Origin: Edaphochlamys debaryana
Taxonomy: Eukaryota > Chlorophyta > Chlorophyceae > Chlamydomonadales
Assembly (NCBI GenBank): GCA_016858145.1
Contig: JAEHOE010000037.1
Coordinates: forward strand, 186,001 to 250,000
Direction: 5' to 3'
DNA: 64,000 nt
Notes under the pieces: model-generated
Told to the model about the DNA's origin: nothing
Seen by the model: only the letters and a program-made list of their open reading frames with translations
Databases searched by the model: none
Program-made: the position numbers and the translations under genes
In this document: positions 1 through 12,600 of the stretch, in pieces
Numbering within the stretch: the first letter of the stretch is position 1
Layout: every line of letters begins with the position of its first letter

Positions 1-2430
1 GGACAACTCCGACGAGTATGCCAGACAGCTCGTCCAGCCTGCGCTGGACTCTCCTCCAGAGATTGGTGACCTGCCACGCTTCATCACGGACCCGCCGGCT
101 GCCCAAATCCCCATCAATGCGGATGCGCTGCACGCGGCCATGCTGCCGACCGCCTGTTTGCGGAGCTTCGTGGCCGCCTCGGGTCGGCTCGCCCGTGCTG
201 TTGGTCACAGCGTGGCGGCGGCGCTGCCCCCGGGTGACTCGGTGGTGTGCACCGCGATCAGGGAGCATTTGGTGGTGTCGTCGCTGCTGGTAGAGCTGGA
301 CAGGGCGCTGCCGCCGGACCTCCGCATCGGGTGGGTCGGGATCGGGATGACAGGTGCTGTGGTAACTACCTGGCGGGGCGCGATCGCGGCATGGCTGGAT
401 CGAGCTGGACTGGAGACAGCCTGGGGACTGGGGACCTGGGGGACTGGGGACTGGAGACAGCCTGGGGACTGGAGACAGCCTGGGTACCCGCCTGGGGAAA
501 GCCTGGGTAGCAACCTGGGCCCCCATCCAGCGAGCCATGCTCAGCCCTTGCCTCGCTCGGTCCCTTTATGGTGCGTAGGCTGGTGTTGGAGCGCGATGAC
601 CGACCGGACAGCAGCTCTTTCATGGCCGCGGACGGATTCGTGTGGCGGCTCGTCTCTGCGGCCTGCGGGAGCCTTGCGGGGACCGTGCGGCCGACGGCTG
701 CTGGCCAAGTGGGAGAACAAGGCGGCGAGCATGGGAGAGGCGGTTGAGGATTTGCGCAAGAAGACTGCGTTCTGGACGCCGCTGTACTACGGCGGGTAGG
801 TGACAAACCCGGGGGCATCCCGCGGGCAGCCCCCAACGAGAGCAGGCACTGGCTCATGTTGTCTATAGCGTATCTATAGCATTCGGGTTCCACCGGTGTT
901 TATCAACGCCGCTTAATAAGCTGGAAGGGCCTGACGGGCCGATCACATGCAGTTCCGTAAGCATGCATGCCATCAAGGCTCCCCCCCTACCGGTACTTTG
1001 CCCTCCGCCCTGCCCCTGCTCCCCCAGGACTGAGTATCTGCCGTGCTTTGCAGCTGCGGGCAGCAAGCTGCAGTTCTACGCCATCTTGCGGGCTAGCGGT
1101 ATGGTCACCGTACCGGTGCCTATCAGTCCCCAGTACGACCTGACCGACATGGCTGCACGCGCACGAGCGGTGGTGGCCACCATCAAGTTCTACCAGCTGC
1201 TCCGCGCGCAGTACGCGTTCTATCCGGCGTTCGTGCTGCCCGCCGGCGCCCTGGTGCGCGCAGAAGGCGACGGCTTCACGCGCGAGCTGTAAGCAGGGGA
1301 TGGAGGGCTAGGCCGGGGCTCGCTCGGGCGCCGGATGTGTTGGCTGGGAGGGGGGGATGGATGTGGGTAGGTTGAGCGTCGCGGATGCGGGTGGTGTCGG
1401 GTGGGTGCACATGGCCTTGCTTGGCATGCTGTACGGCACGAATGCCGGTACGGCTCTTGACTCTGCAGCTATGCCGTACGCATGCCGTACGCATGTTCCT
1501 CAGGCTGTTCCGCACAGACACGCTGGCAGTACGGAAGCGCGTGTCGCCGTGGCGCACCTTCGCTTCCTTGTGCGGCATGGAGGTCGAACAGCTGCAAGAG
1601 CTATACGACGCCACCGCGCAGCGGCAGGGTCTGGTGCACGCCGTGGAGGGCGGCCCCATCTTGGAGGGCAACATGTACTCGGTCGACATCGTTCCAGTGG
1701 GGCTACCGAGCAGCAACACGGAGCCGTTTGAGACGGAGGATGAGGCGCGGCAGCTGCTGCACGGCCTGCTACATGGCTTGGCGGCGATCCACCAGGTCGG
1801 TGTTTAGGTCAAGAGAAAAGAATAGCTGCGCGCGATACAGCAAACATGGCTGGATAGCAGCATGCAGTACACAACTTGGTTGGCAACGTACCGGCAGCTG
1901 CCGTGCCGGGTTCGATTTGAACCCTGACGAACCCCGTCACTTGTGCACACCCCCGCCCTTACACCCGCACCAATGCGCCCGTTCAGGCCGGCTTCGTGCA
2001 CCGCGACCTCCGCTGGGACAACTTCGCGTGCTCCCCTGGCGCTCCAAACAGCCGCCGCTGGTTCCTGCTAGACCTGGAGTCGTGCGCGCCCGCCGACCAG
2101 CAGCCGGCGCCAGACTTCGCGCCGGTGGGCTGGCGGCCCGGCACCACCCTGGTTGGGGGCCGCTACACGCGCGCATCGGACCTGTTCCAGCTCGGCATGG
2201 CCGTGCTGCCGCACTGCGCGCTGGTCGTGCAATCGCCCGAAGGGAGGGCGTTTCTGGAAGCCATCTCCACGCCTCCGGCCAACCAGACGCTGAGGGCCGA
2301 GGATCTGCTGGGGCACGAGTGGTTGCGTTGCGAGGGCGACGCATGCTCCGGGCCGCGGGCGCGCAGCCAGACGAGCGATAAGAAGGTTCAACCCTTCTCA
2401 AGGGGTGGAATGAGAGGCCGGCAGGGTTGA
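1..2430 (+). CDS. Atypical (crinkler/fungal-type-like) protein kinase, 5' truncated
   Basis: This is the C-terminal part of a protein whose start lies left of the window. Reading frame 2 is open from base 2. Later exons are well supported: about 1028-1288, 1504-1795 and 1987-2430, all with GT-AG borders and matching phases, ending at TGA 2428-2430. The last exon carries a kinase catalytic loop, VHRDLRWDN, with the HRD Asp and the Asn. It is followed by FLLDLES, where the usual DFG is replaced by DLE, as in several atypical kinase families including the kinase-like ends of crinkler proteins. A normal glycine-rich loop was not found. The segment from 350 to 795 is uncertain. Frame 2 stays open but crosses a repeat, and another frame (571-660) also looks protein-like, so an intron or a frameshift is likely here. 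The substrate is unknown. No UGUAA signal follows within 2 kb, which could mean a decayed 3' end. Confidence 0.6.
411..490. repeat. Short degenerate tandem repeat in kinase-like gene
   Basis: Units such as ggagacagcctggggact recur with small changes. In the open frame they read as low-complexity Trp/Gly/Asp-rich sequence, unlike the flanking protein, so the tract probably belongs to an intron. Confidence 0.6.
868..906 (-). repeat. Dispersed repeat copy 1 (GATA-loop hairpin)
   Basis: Read on the minus strand this contains gttgataaacaccggtgga followed by a cccgaatgctat tail. The same block lies near 4770, and its first half near 15816. The core has short inverted arms (gtgtt / aacac) around GATA. 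It sits in an intron of the kinase-like gene. It may be the end of a small mobile element, but no element body was identified. Confidence 0.55.
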
Positions 2431-4769
2431 CGCAGTGCACCCGGGGCAGCGCCAGCACCAAGGGCGGTGGCATCACGGGGACGGAGGCGGCGGTGTTGGT
2501 ACACAGCAAGCAGTAACAAACGAAGCGTTGTGGGTTTCTTGATGGCGTAGCGGCAAGGCCCCCTGGGGACGACCCCGTGTTGGCGTGCCTGCGTGCCCCG
2601 GACTGACTAGCGGGTAGGAGGGTTCCCTGAATTTGGCATACATACATAAGGCCACGCGGAGGGAGCGGTGAAGCGTGCTCCGGTCCGCTATGGCAATTGT
2701 GCGCGACGGGATGTGCAGAGGTGTCATGGGACGATGCCACAGGCAGTAGCCACAGTCGGTGGCTTGCTTGCTTGTGCCGTTGAGAGCTGGGCGTTCCGGC
2801 GCTGTGGGACGAGTGCTTGATTGCGCGGCTCCAGTGCTGCCCGGCCTGGGCTGAGCCCCGCCGCGGGGGGCTTGAAGTTTACAATTGCGATGACGGGCCA
2901 CGTAACCCGTTGTTGTTGTTGTTGGGGTTTTGAAGAGGGGCACTTTGGCAGAGACCCTCACTGTTACGGCGTTGCAATGACGGGCCATGCAACATGTATA
3001 CGCGGTTCATGCCTGCGGCTTTGCGGTGTCCTGCTGGTTTGGAACCCTCGACGGCAGGGGATCCCGAGGGTAGAAACGAGTTGAAGATGGCGGGAGGGGG
3101 CGAGGAGCCGGGGGCGGCCTGTCCCTCTGCGGGCCCCATAGGATTTCCCCGTGTTCGCGTGCTGCAAGGCAGGGCCTCGGGGGGGCCACGGGGCTCAGCC
3201 CTTATCTTGCGGGCAGCCACGCTTGTCTCCTGGCAGTACCTTTCTGCTGGGGTTGCAGACAATCTGATGCCGGGGGCTCGGAGTCCGCCCTGCAATACTT
3301 ATCCTAATATGTTGGGAATTAACAGGGCTTTACATCCATGATACATCCATTCATGCTGGTGGCGGGCAGGAATATGACACGTGCTATCTGGGCCCGGGGC
3401 TGTGGAAGGTAGCGGGCGGGCCGTTACGATGTGTGTGGCCGTTACCGTGGTGCTTTGCAAGGCTCGCTGTTGCCCCCAGGGTCCAAAACCCCAGCAGCCT
3501 CGGACGTGCTCCAAGACGTCTTATCCCACATCCAGGACGTGAGCATGGCCGTGTCGTGCGGCGCCCACTAGCACCTTGGCACCGGCCGGCACGATAATTG
3601 CAGTCAGGCTGTCTGTCGCGAGTTGGAGCATTGCAGCGGGATGAAGGCGGGGCGCCTGCACCCCGGCCCCCTGCACTTTGCTTTGCCCCCCATTCCATGC
3701 CTGCTTGCAGGGTCAAGCGCATTCCTGAGTGGCCTTCCGCCCCCACCGAAGCGTACTAGGCCAGACGGGCGGGGCGGGTGGTGCCGGGCGGGGCGCACTC
3801 CGCACGTCGCGAACCCCATCCATAAGGTGGCGCCGGGCCGCCGGCCCTCCGAACCCGGCCTCAGCCGCCCCCAAGCCGCCATCTCAGCCCGCAGCTAGCG
3901 TGCTGGGATGCGCATACACGGCTGGGGCATGCCTGCCCAGTCCTGGGTCCTCGGCCCGGGTCTGCCGCCGGTCCTTGAGCCCAGGCCGCCACCGCTAACA
4001 CATGGCAGGTCCATCAACATGACCCCGTGGGCCCAATAACGTACGAACCTTCGTCCTGTACCCAAACCCCGCCCGGCCCCCAAGTGTCAGTTCCCAAGTG
4101 CCGGCAGCTGAAGTCTTCAAACGGCCAGTCGTGACTGCCGACGCAACCGCGCAGAGCCTCCCCCTCTAGCACGCAAGCCACCCTACGGTACCATCCGCGC
4201 TGGGCCCCGCCCGGCCTGCCCCGGCTTCCCGTCGGCATCGCCAGGGCCCCGCCAGCCCCTGACCTGCCCGCACGTCTCCAGCCCAGTGCACCCACACGGC
4301 TCCTCGCCCGCCCAGCAGACTGCAACGGCGCAGCCAGGCACTGCTGTCCCTCCCAGCCACCACGCTCCCGTGCACCTTCACCGTGACGCCGGTCCGTACG
4401 TGGTTCCCCTCTGTCAACGGCGGCATGCCATTCGAACCGGCTCCCCCACCGCTCGCACGCCCTGCAGGGCCCCGCCGCACACACCCTCAGATGGCCAGCT
4501 GAAGTTCAGCCCAGCCCCAACTGGTGCCACTGCCGCTGCCTTCTGGGCAGAAAGCAGGCTCGCCTGGTCTGCAATTCCTAGCCTTTCAGAAGGCGGTATC
4601 CGAGCGAAACCGCTCCCCTGATGTAAGCAGGCACACCTGACACATTGCGCACAAGACAGCGACTCGCGCCTGCCATGTCGAACTGTCCAGTCTGGAGCTC
4701 TGGACTCTGGTGGAGCTGATGCCTGATGGACTCAGCCCTTTGATAGTGATCGACTTGCCAAGTTGAGCG

Positions 4770-4806
4770 ATGTTGATAAACACCGGTGGATCCCGAATGC
4801 TATGTA
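4770..4806 (+). repeat. Dispersed repeat copy 2 (GATA-loop hairpin)
   Basis: gttgataaacaccggtgga is followed by tcccgaatgctat, matching the element at 868-906 in opposite orientation with one substitution. It lies in the gene-poor stretch. Confidence 0.6.
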
Positions 4807-5959
4807 CATCAGCAGCCAGCAGCGCTGAGAGCGCCCGGACACGTCTCCTTAAGAGCTGCCAGCGGGCTGCCGGGGTTTGCCCGCGCGGGGCCAATTGAAC
4901 CGGCTTCCGGTGACCGCGACACCCCCACCCCCACCCTCTGGTCCCTCTCCTCCCGCTGACACCTGACAACGCGAAGAGTTGGCCACGACTTCCATTGCTC
5001 CACGTCTCTTCCGCATTCCTTCGCCCTCAGATTCGCCTCTGCCACGTGTCCGTACAGCGTTGTGAGCCCAGTGCTCGCTAGCGGAGCTCCTGAGGGTTCA
5101 GGAGGGATGGGATGGGCCATGGGCGTGAGGAGCCACTCTTCAACGCCGACCTTCCCCCGCAACAGGAAATAAGAAACAAGGCACAAAGGGATCAGGGGTA
5201 GAGGGCTTGCCTGTTCCCCCTGAGCTCGGTTACCCCGGCCGCAGCTCGCCCTCACACCACAGCGCTCCTCGCCAGCCACCACCCCGGCTCGCCGATGGCC
5301 TCACGTCCCGTCTCAAGCCGTGGCCGGCAGTGCACCTGGCGGGTGAATCGGTCCGCCAAGCCCCTGGCCTGGCCATGGGCGGCCTCTCGCCTGCACGAGC
5401 GGGCACGGAGCTCGTTCAGCGGGCTACCCCACGCCGCCTGCTAGCGTGCACCCATGTGCCCATGCCAGTACCCTGTGCAGAGCGCATGCCCCAACGCACC
5501 CCACATCGCCCCTCATCACCTCCCAGCGCCCCTGTCAGCCCTCAGCCCAGCCACGCAGGGGCTGCCCGCCACGCACCTGCCGAGCTCCAGCCCCCGGGCC
5601 CGGGCGGGGCCTGGGTTGGGCCCCGCCAGGGTGACGTTAGCGGCGCCAGGTCTGACCCGTCCCAGTCCAGCGGCGGTCCTGCAGCCGAGGCCGAGATCCA
5701 GTACGTGTACGGCCGATCGACGCCGCCGCCGGTCAGGGCGGTTGATTCCGGGCGATCCTGACAACAGGGGCCCGTGGTGCAAAACCTGCTGCTCGGTGGG
5801 GGCCGGTGGGGGCGAGTGGGGGCCTTCAGGCAGGGCTCCGTGCCCTGCTGTGCCGTGCCCTTGCCCCTTGGAACTCCTACCAATACGGCAATACCTGCTC
5901 AAGCACGCGGTGCGTCGTGGTCATGCTCGAGTGCAATTGCACAACGCCGCCCACCCTGG

Positions 5960-6271
5960 CTACCCGGGCTGCCCCCTTGGGCTGCCCCCCCAGGCTGCCC
6001 TAGTCCCCAGTGAGGCGCCGCCCACGGGGCCGGCAGACTGGACGAGCTGCTGTTGCCCGTACTGACCGTACTGCCCGTACGGGTACGGGTACGGGTACGG
6101 CTGAGCGTACGTGGGGTGCTGCTGCTGCGGGGCTGGTGGCCGCGACGGGCCCGTGGGGCGGGACAGAGGCGACGCTGGGCGCAAGCAGGTGGCCAGCGGC
6201 GACGTCGGCCTCGCAGCAGGACTTGGAGGGTATCCGAGCCCGCAGCGCTCCATTGCGCCGTCTGAAGCCAT
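5960..6271 (-). CDS. Possible Q/Y/P/G-rich small protein or exon
   Basis: This is a 103-codon minus-strand frame beginning MASDGAMERCGLGYPP. Its C-terminal half is Pro/Gln/Tyr/Gly-rich, with runs like QPYPYPYPYGQYGQYGQQQ. Such compositions occur in low-complexity tails of RNA-binding proteins. Support is weak: there is no folded domain, no clear upstream exon and no downstream UGUAA. The Tyr-Pro run comes from a simple gggtac DNA repeat, which can produce this look by chance. It could equally be noncoding DNA next to the promoter of the divergent TPR gene. Confidence 0.2.
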   Translation of the reverse strand: MASDGAMERCGLGYPPSPAARPTSPLATCLRPASPLSRPTGPSRPPAPQQQHPTYAQPYPYPYPYGQYGQYGQQQLVQSAGPVGGASLGTRAAWGGSPRGQPG

Positions 6272-6686
6272 AGGTTATACGAGAAGCCATGTCCGCGCGA
6301 CACAACCCGGGCTGCAGCCTGGCCGCGCTTATGTCCGCGGCAGCCCAGCACGAGAGAGTTAGCTTCCTTGCAGTCTGACAAGCTTGGATAACGCCATAGG
6401 CGCGGGGTTTCGGTGAGCCGAAAGCGCAGGTAGGGCCTGTCTTGCGTTTCTGAGAGCGATAACCAGGATGGTCGCGACAAACACAGACGCTCTTGATTAT
6501 AATGAGCAAGTGCACACAGAGCTCGCTGCGGCAGGGGCGTTTTGGTGCCGCTGATGTGATCGCTGCATGATACCGCTACGCTGCATTTCGGCGCTCCCTT
6601 GTGCTGCACAGAGTCGCACATGTGCTTGATCAGCGCTGCAACCATTGCTGACTTGCTTTGAGCGGTTATGAGCGTGTCGCGACACC

Positions 6687-9600
6687 ATGAACGTCCCTCC
6701 CGGCCTACTCGAGGCGCTTATGTCTGAGGCCAGGGCTAACGGCGATGACATGCCGGAGGAGATGGGACGAGCTCTGCTGGGTCAGCTCTTCGGCGCCGGA
6801 GGCGGCAGGGGCCTCCCTGGCATGCCGGAGCTCTTTCCCGGGGGATTCCCCTTCCCCGGCGGCTTCCCGGGCTTCGGACCCGGCCACTCAGAAGATGACG
6901 AGTCGGATGAGGAGGATGCCCCGGCCTCGGACGGCCGTGTCCTGAATGAGGAGAGGTGAGGTGGGAGGCACGGAGGGCCTGAGGGGCCCGGCGCAGCGGC
7001 AGCGGCGACGGCCGCCCAAAACCTGGCCTGCAGCCTTGCCGGATCCCTACCCACCACCTAGCGCGGCGGCCTGCTTGCTTTCCTCCCCAGCTCTAGCCCC
7101 TGCCCCGGCTTGTCTCCACCCCTAGCCCTTCCCGCAAACCCTCTACGCCCCTCCCCAACCCCTTGCCCCAAGCCCTCAACTTTCCTCCCCGCCCCCCTCC
7201 CCTTACCCCCCTCCCACCACCCCACCTTCCGCCAGCTTCCGCCGGCGCCTCAGCGCCATCCAGGCCTTCTTCTCCCCCCTGCCCCCCCGCGTTGCGGCGC
7301 TCCACGGCCTGCTGGCCGACCTGCGTGCCGCCCCCCGCGGCCCCGCCCCCCCCCGGGGCCTAGTGGAGTCGGGGTGCGTGCGGGCCCTGGTGGACCTGGC
7401 CACACGGGGTGGGTGGTCAGGGGGGGAGGGGGTGGGGATGGGGAGGGGAGGGGAGAGGGGAGAGGGGAAAGGGGAAGGGGGTGGGGGGTGGGGTGGGGAG
7501 GGGAGGGGCAGAGCTGGATGTTTCATTTACCTTGCGCGGTGGAGGGGCCACGAGCTGGGGCCGGGGGCTGCACCACTCCCTTGCATGCACGCAGAAAATC
7601 CACAGCCCTGCGCGAGCTCCATCACCTCCCACCCATCCCTGTCCCATCCCCATCCCGCGCCGCACTCCACCCCTACCCATCCCCACGCATCCCGCCCATC
7701 CTCAACCCTCCGTCCCCCCAGACTGGCCCCCCGGCGGTGCGCTGGCCTCCTCCACCGCTGACACGGACAAAGTCGTGTCCCTGCGCCAACCCGGCCCCGC
7801 CTCCGCCACCGCCTCCGCCTCCACTGTCAGCAGCACGAGCGGCCGGGGGGGCCGGGGCGGGCGGGGGCCCCGGCAGGGGGGCCGGGGCGAGGGGCAGGGC
7901 GGGGGCGAGGGCGGGGGCCGGCTGCTGCACCACTCGCTGCGGCGGGTGGCGGCCGGGGCGCTGGCGGAGGCATCTAGGTGGCAGGTGGGCGGGGCTGGGG
8001 AGGAGAGGGGCGTACCGGCGGTCGTACCGGGTGGGGGCCACGTGAGTAAGGAAAAGGCGCGGCACCCTAAGCTGCCGCCTCCTGCCCCCAGCGTCACGAC
8101 TCCCAACCCACTCCTTCCATCCCGCTCAGGCCGCTGTCACTGAGATGCGCGAGGCCGGGCTGTTTGAGCGCCTGGGCCCCATCCTGAGCGACCTAGCGGA
8201 CGCCTACCGATACGGTGCGTGGGATGCGAGCGGGGTATGTGTGTGTCAGAGCAGACCCCTGCAATGAAGACATGACAGGAAATCCCAGCAAGGAAACAGA
8301 CAAAGAGCTCCGGCCTCCGGCCAGCGCGAGAGGGGTCATAGTGTGTCAGAGGAGGAGGACCCAAGTGTGTTCTGACCCTGCCTTGACAACAAGAGCTCAG
8401 GCTTGGGTATACCGTATGTCGGCATTTTCTTCACGGCTACCGGTACGGCAACCTACTTCTATAACCCACTACTGACACCCCTGCTGGCATGTGCAGCCGA
8501 GTGTATCGTTTTGAGCGATGAGCGCACGTACTGGCACCGTTTGCTGCCGCTTTCGCCCCCACCCCCTGGCTCCTCCCCGCCTGGTGCACGCTCGCCCCAG
8601 GCCAGCTGTACGGCCGCTGGTACGGCGGCGGCGCGGCGGCGCGCGTGGACGCTCGGCAGTACATCATGGAGCGGTTGTCGTACGTGTGTGCGGAGGCGGC
8701 ACGGCGGGACGCTGCCGTACGGCGGCTGTGCCAGGGGCAGGTGGGGATTGAAGCCGAGGCTGCCGGGGCGGTCCGAGGGACGCTCAGCTCTTCCTCCTGC
8801 CTGCCATACCCTTGCCTCCCTCCCTTTGCCTTTTTCCCCCTCCTAACCTCCCTCCTGCCCATGCCCCCTCCCCCCCAGATTCTTGACGCCCTCACACGCC
8901 GCTACCCGCGCCTGGACATCCATAAAGCGGGGGTGGGTTGTGCTAGGAAGGTTCGGCTGCTAGGGGCTGCTCGTGTTAGCGTGGGAAGCAGGGTGTATGC
9001 GGTTGGGTGCGGGTTTCCTCGGCCCCAATTCAGCCCACCCCGCATGCCTTGCCATGCCTTGCCATGCCAACACCCCTCCCGTCCCCGTCGCGGCCGCTGG
9101 CTCCTTTGCCTCCTGCCTTTGCCAGCCACCCGCCGCCAACCCCCCCTTCCCCTCCCTCCCCCCTCCCCCCAAAGGCCAACGCCCGCCTGCTGCTGCCACC
9201 CTCCCCCGCGGAGGGCTTCGGCGCACCGCTGTACGGCACGCCGTACACCGCATCCGCCTGCCCACGTGCCTGGCCCTCATCCTCCGAGTCCGATTCGGAT
9301 TCGGACCGGGAGCAGACCGGACGGCCCGGACGGCGCACGGGCGACGTTCCGAGCCGCTGGGCCCGCCTGGGCCCGGATCCAGTCAACGGCGGCGATCTGC
9401 CCGGCGGCTGGATCCCGGTTCTGGAGGATGAGGATCCAGAGGCGCCGCTGGGCAGCAGCCAGCGGGGCAAGGCCCGGCGGGGGGCGGGGGGCCGTGGCGG
9501 GTCAGGGGCGGGGGCAGGGGCCCCCAAGCCCCCGCTGCCTGTGGCAGGACGCAGCGGGAGGCGTCCCGCGTGGGGCGATGGGGACCCCCTGCCCCCCACC

Positions 9601-12600
9601 CGGACCCGGTGGGTGGGGGATGAGCGCGTGAGAGGGGTATTGTGTCTGGAAGGTGGTGGCGGAAAGATCCCCAGAACCGGATAAGGGTCTGCGAATAGGC
9701 CCCAGTGGGGGGGGAGGTTGTGCACACAGACCTAATACTGAGCACGGAGCACCGGCCGGACCCCAACCGCTCGCACTTCCACTCTCACCCACTGCTCCCC
9801 ACTTCCCCCCCCTCCACCGCTTTCAACCCGCGTGCTCCTCCGCCCCCGCCCCCGCCCCCGGCCCCCCCCCCTCCCGCCCCAGCTTCCTGGCCGCTGTATG
9901 GCCCGATCTGCCCCCGGAGCGGCGGCGGGGGCTGCTGCTGGGGGGGGCGGTGGCGTCGCTTACGGCGCTGCAGGGGGCGACCGAGGGGCCGGTGGCGGGG
10001 GAGCGGCAGCTGATGGGGGAGCTGCGGAGCGCATATGAGAGGTGGGGGGTGGGGGAGGGGTTGGGGGGGAGACGGGGTGTGTGTCGCGTGGGTGGGTAGG
10101 GGGAGGAAAGGGTGGGTAGGGGGAGGAAAGGGGAGGTAGGGTGAGGAAAGGGGTGGGTGGGACGGAGAAGGGGGCCGGCAGACCAGATACCACTCACCCA
10201 TGCCTCTCACCACCCCTTACCCACACGCCAGCTGCACCCCTCGCCCCTCCGCTCCCTCGCGCGCCCCCTTCCCAAACCCAAACCTTCCTCCCCCATCTTT
10301 CCTTCCCCCCCAGCATGGCCCCCGACCTCCCCCACGCCGTGCGTGTGAGGGCCGCCGACGCAGCCCTCAGCGCCCGCGCCGCCCGCCTGCGCGCCGCCGG
10401 CAACGCGGCGTTCCGGGCGGGGGACTACACCACCGCCCTGCACCGCTACACACAGGTACACGGGGGGAAGAGGTTAAGGGCTTTGAGCTGGGCTCCGTCT
10501 GTGGGCTGGACTCCCTTGGGCGGGAACAAGGGCGCGGGCTGGCTGAGATTGTCTTTGGTAGACTCTGCATGACGAGCCCCACGCCGTACCGTGAATTAAC
10601 CCCCCTCCCCTCTCACACCATTCCCTCTCGCCCCATCACACCGACCGTCCCCCACGCCAGGCTGTGTCTCTGGACTGGGATGACGTCAACCTCCGCAACA
10701 ACCGGTGAGCGCGTGTGGGGATGGGTGCTAGTCTTCCATATCTAGGGTAGAGTCCGGGGTACAGCGGCGGAATAGCACTGAGTGCAGTCGTACCGTGCCG
10801 GCGTATGGGTTCGTATGTGACTACAGGGAAAGGGGAAAATCCCCCCACCTCAAGACAGGAAGCCGCGAGGCAGAGCGATTTCCGTGTCCCGCCCTTCCTC
10901 ATCTCCACCCCTGACCCTGCCCCTCCCTCCCCCTCCCCCCGCCCCCCCAGCTGCTTCACGCTCACCAAGCTCGGCCGCCTGCTGGAGGCGCGGAGGGAGG
11001 GGGCGGCGGCGGTGGGGGCGGACCCGCGCTCGCCCCGGGCCTGGTCCCGCCTGGGGGGCGTGTGCGAGGTGCGGTGGGGAGTGGGGAGTGGGGAGACGGC
11101 GTTTCATGTGGCTGGCGTAGCAAGCTTGGGGTAGGGGCGCAGTTAAGGTAGCGATGGAGGGTGAGGGTGGGGTAGGGCGAGGGCCGGCGTGCCGGGTCTT
11201 GGGGCTGGGTGCAGAGATGCATGAAGAGTGCCGTACACATGCAACCCTTCACACACACACACGCCCTCCCCCCCCCCCCAGGCCCTCAAGCACCCCCAAG
11301 CCGCCCAGCTGTGCTACCGCCAGGCCCTGGCCCTGAGCCCGGGGGGGGACGCAGAGGTCTCGGCCCGACTGGCGGAGGCCGAGGCGGGCCTGGGAGGTGA
11401 GGGGGGGTTGCTGTTCTGTTCTGGAGAGGGCGGGAAGGGATCGGGCTCCAAAAGGGCTGTTCTGAAGAGAGCGGGGCTGGGACCTCGCCCGATCCCAAAG
11501 AGTCATGGAGGTCGGGCCGGGAGTGTCGCCATCAGCAGGGGCGGGAATGGATGAGGCTCGAGTAGGCCCTCTCCGCCCGCACTGATTTTCGCTGCCCTCC
11601 GTTCCCTCGCCCACACTCGCTAGGGGTGCGGCCCTGGCGCTTCGAGGCCATCCCAGGGCCCTCGGGGCAGCCGGGGGTGGGGGACGGGGCTTGGATGACG
11701 TGGATGGGCAAACACGTGACGCGCCAGCAGGTGGGGGGCTAGGACCACCGACCCTCAAGACCCCCAACCCTCTGAACCCCAGCCCCGCACCGTTGTTCTC
11801 ATCGCCCCCCACAGCCTCAGTGATCTCCTCATCCCTCGACCACCCTTCCCCACCTTCCCGCAGCTCCGCGCCCTCCAGCGCATGACTGATGACATGCACG
11901 TGGCCCTGGGGCGGGGTGGGTGGGACGGCACCGACCCCGACCCCCCCGACCTGGATGCGGCCATGGAGAGCGAGGCCTACCAGGTCTCACGCACGCTGCG
12001 GCCGCTGTGGGAGGCGGCGTGCGCCCTGGCGGGTGGGTTGCGGGGTGGGGGGTGGGGTGGGGGGTGGGGATGAGTCTGGGGGGAGGGGCGGATGACTCCG
12101 GGGCATTGTGGATTGGGGCAGGGGGCATGACACCTCCGACCCCTGCCCTTGCCCTTACGTCTCCTCATCTACCCCTCCCCTTTGCCCCTCCCCTCCAGAG
12201 GTGGCCCGCCTCCCCATTGACCCCTCACTCACCCTCAACGTCAGCTGGACGGTGGGTGGGGGCGGAAGCTGGGGGCAGGTCGAGGCCACGGCGTAAAGGG
12301 GGGTGTGGGCGAGGCCAACGAACTTCAGCGCTACCCGCATGCGGTACACCTGCCCCGCACCTCAGCCACCTTCCATCCACCCGACCTAACCGCCTAAGCT
12401 TCTCTCTGCCCCTCCCCCCCCGCTGCCGCCAAATCTTCTCTTTCGTTTCGGTGTACAACTCGTCAAGCGATCTCCCCACCCCACCCCGGGCCCCCACCCC
12501 CAGGACACGGGGTTCCGGGACTGCGACACGGGGCTGGTGCGGTACACCCTGTCGGCCGTGGACACTGGCCGGGGGTGGGTGGGGTGGGGTGGGGGGGGCA

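Larger units (their letters stand above)
2431..6686. other. 4.2-kb stretch without a convincing gene
   Basis: Open frames here are short, overlap on both strands and lack recognisable domains or clear splice chains. The region holds a small direct repeat (gacgggcca blocks near 2891 and 2977, 86 bases apart), a dispersed repeat at 4770, and gggtac repeats near 6078-6100. The right end must contain the 5' region of the TPR gene. A low-confidence minus-strand frame at 5960-6271 is listed separately. It may be an old transposon-rich spacer. Confidence 0.5.

Noticed and set aside
4014..4484. 156-codon minus-strand frame
   Set aside because: Composition-driven Gly/Arg/Trp-rich frame with no motif or splice partners.
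9030..9725. 231-codon minus-strand frame opposite the TPR gene
   Set aside because: Antisense shadow of TPR exons, without domain or splice logic.
10089..10160. Telomere-like G-rich repeat
   Set aside because: The units do not match the TTTTAGGG-type algal telomere repeat and lie inside an intron.
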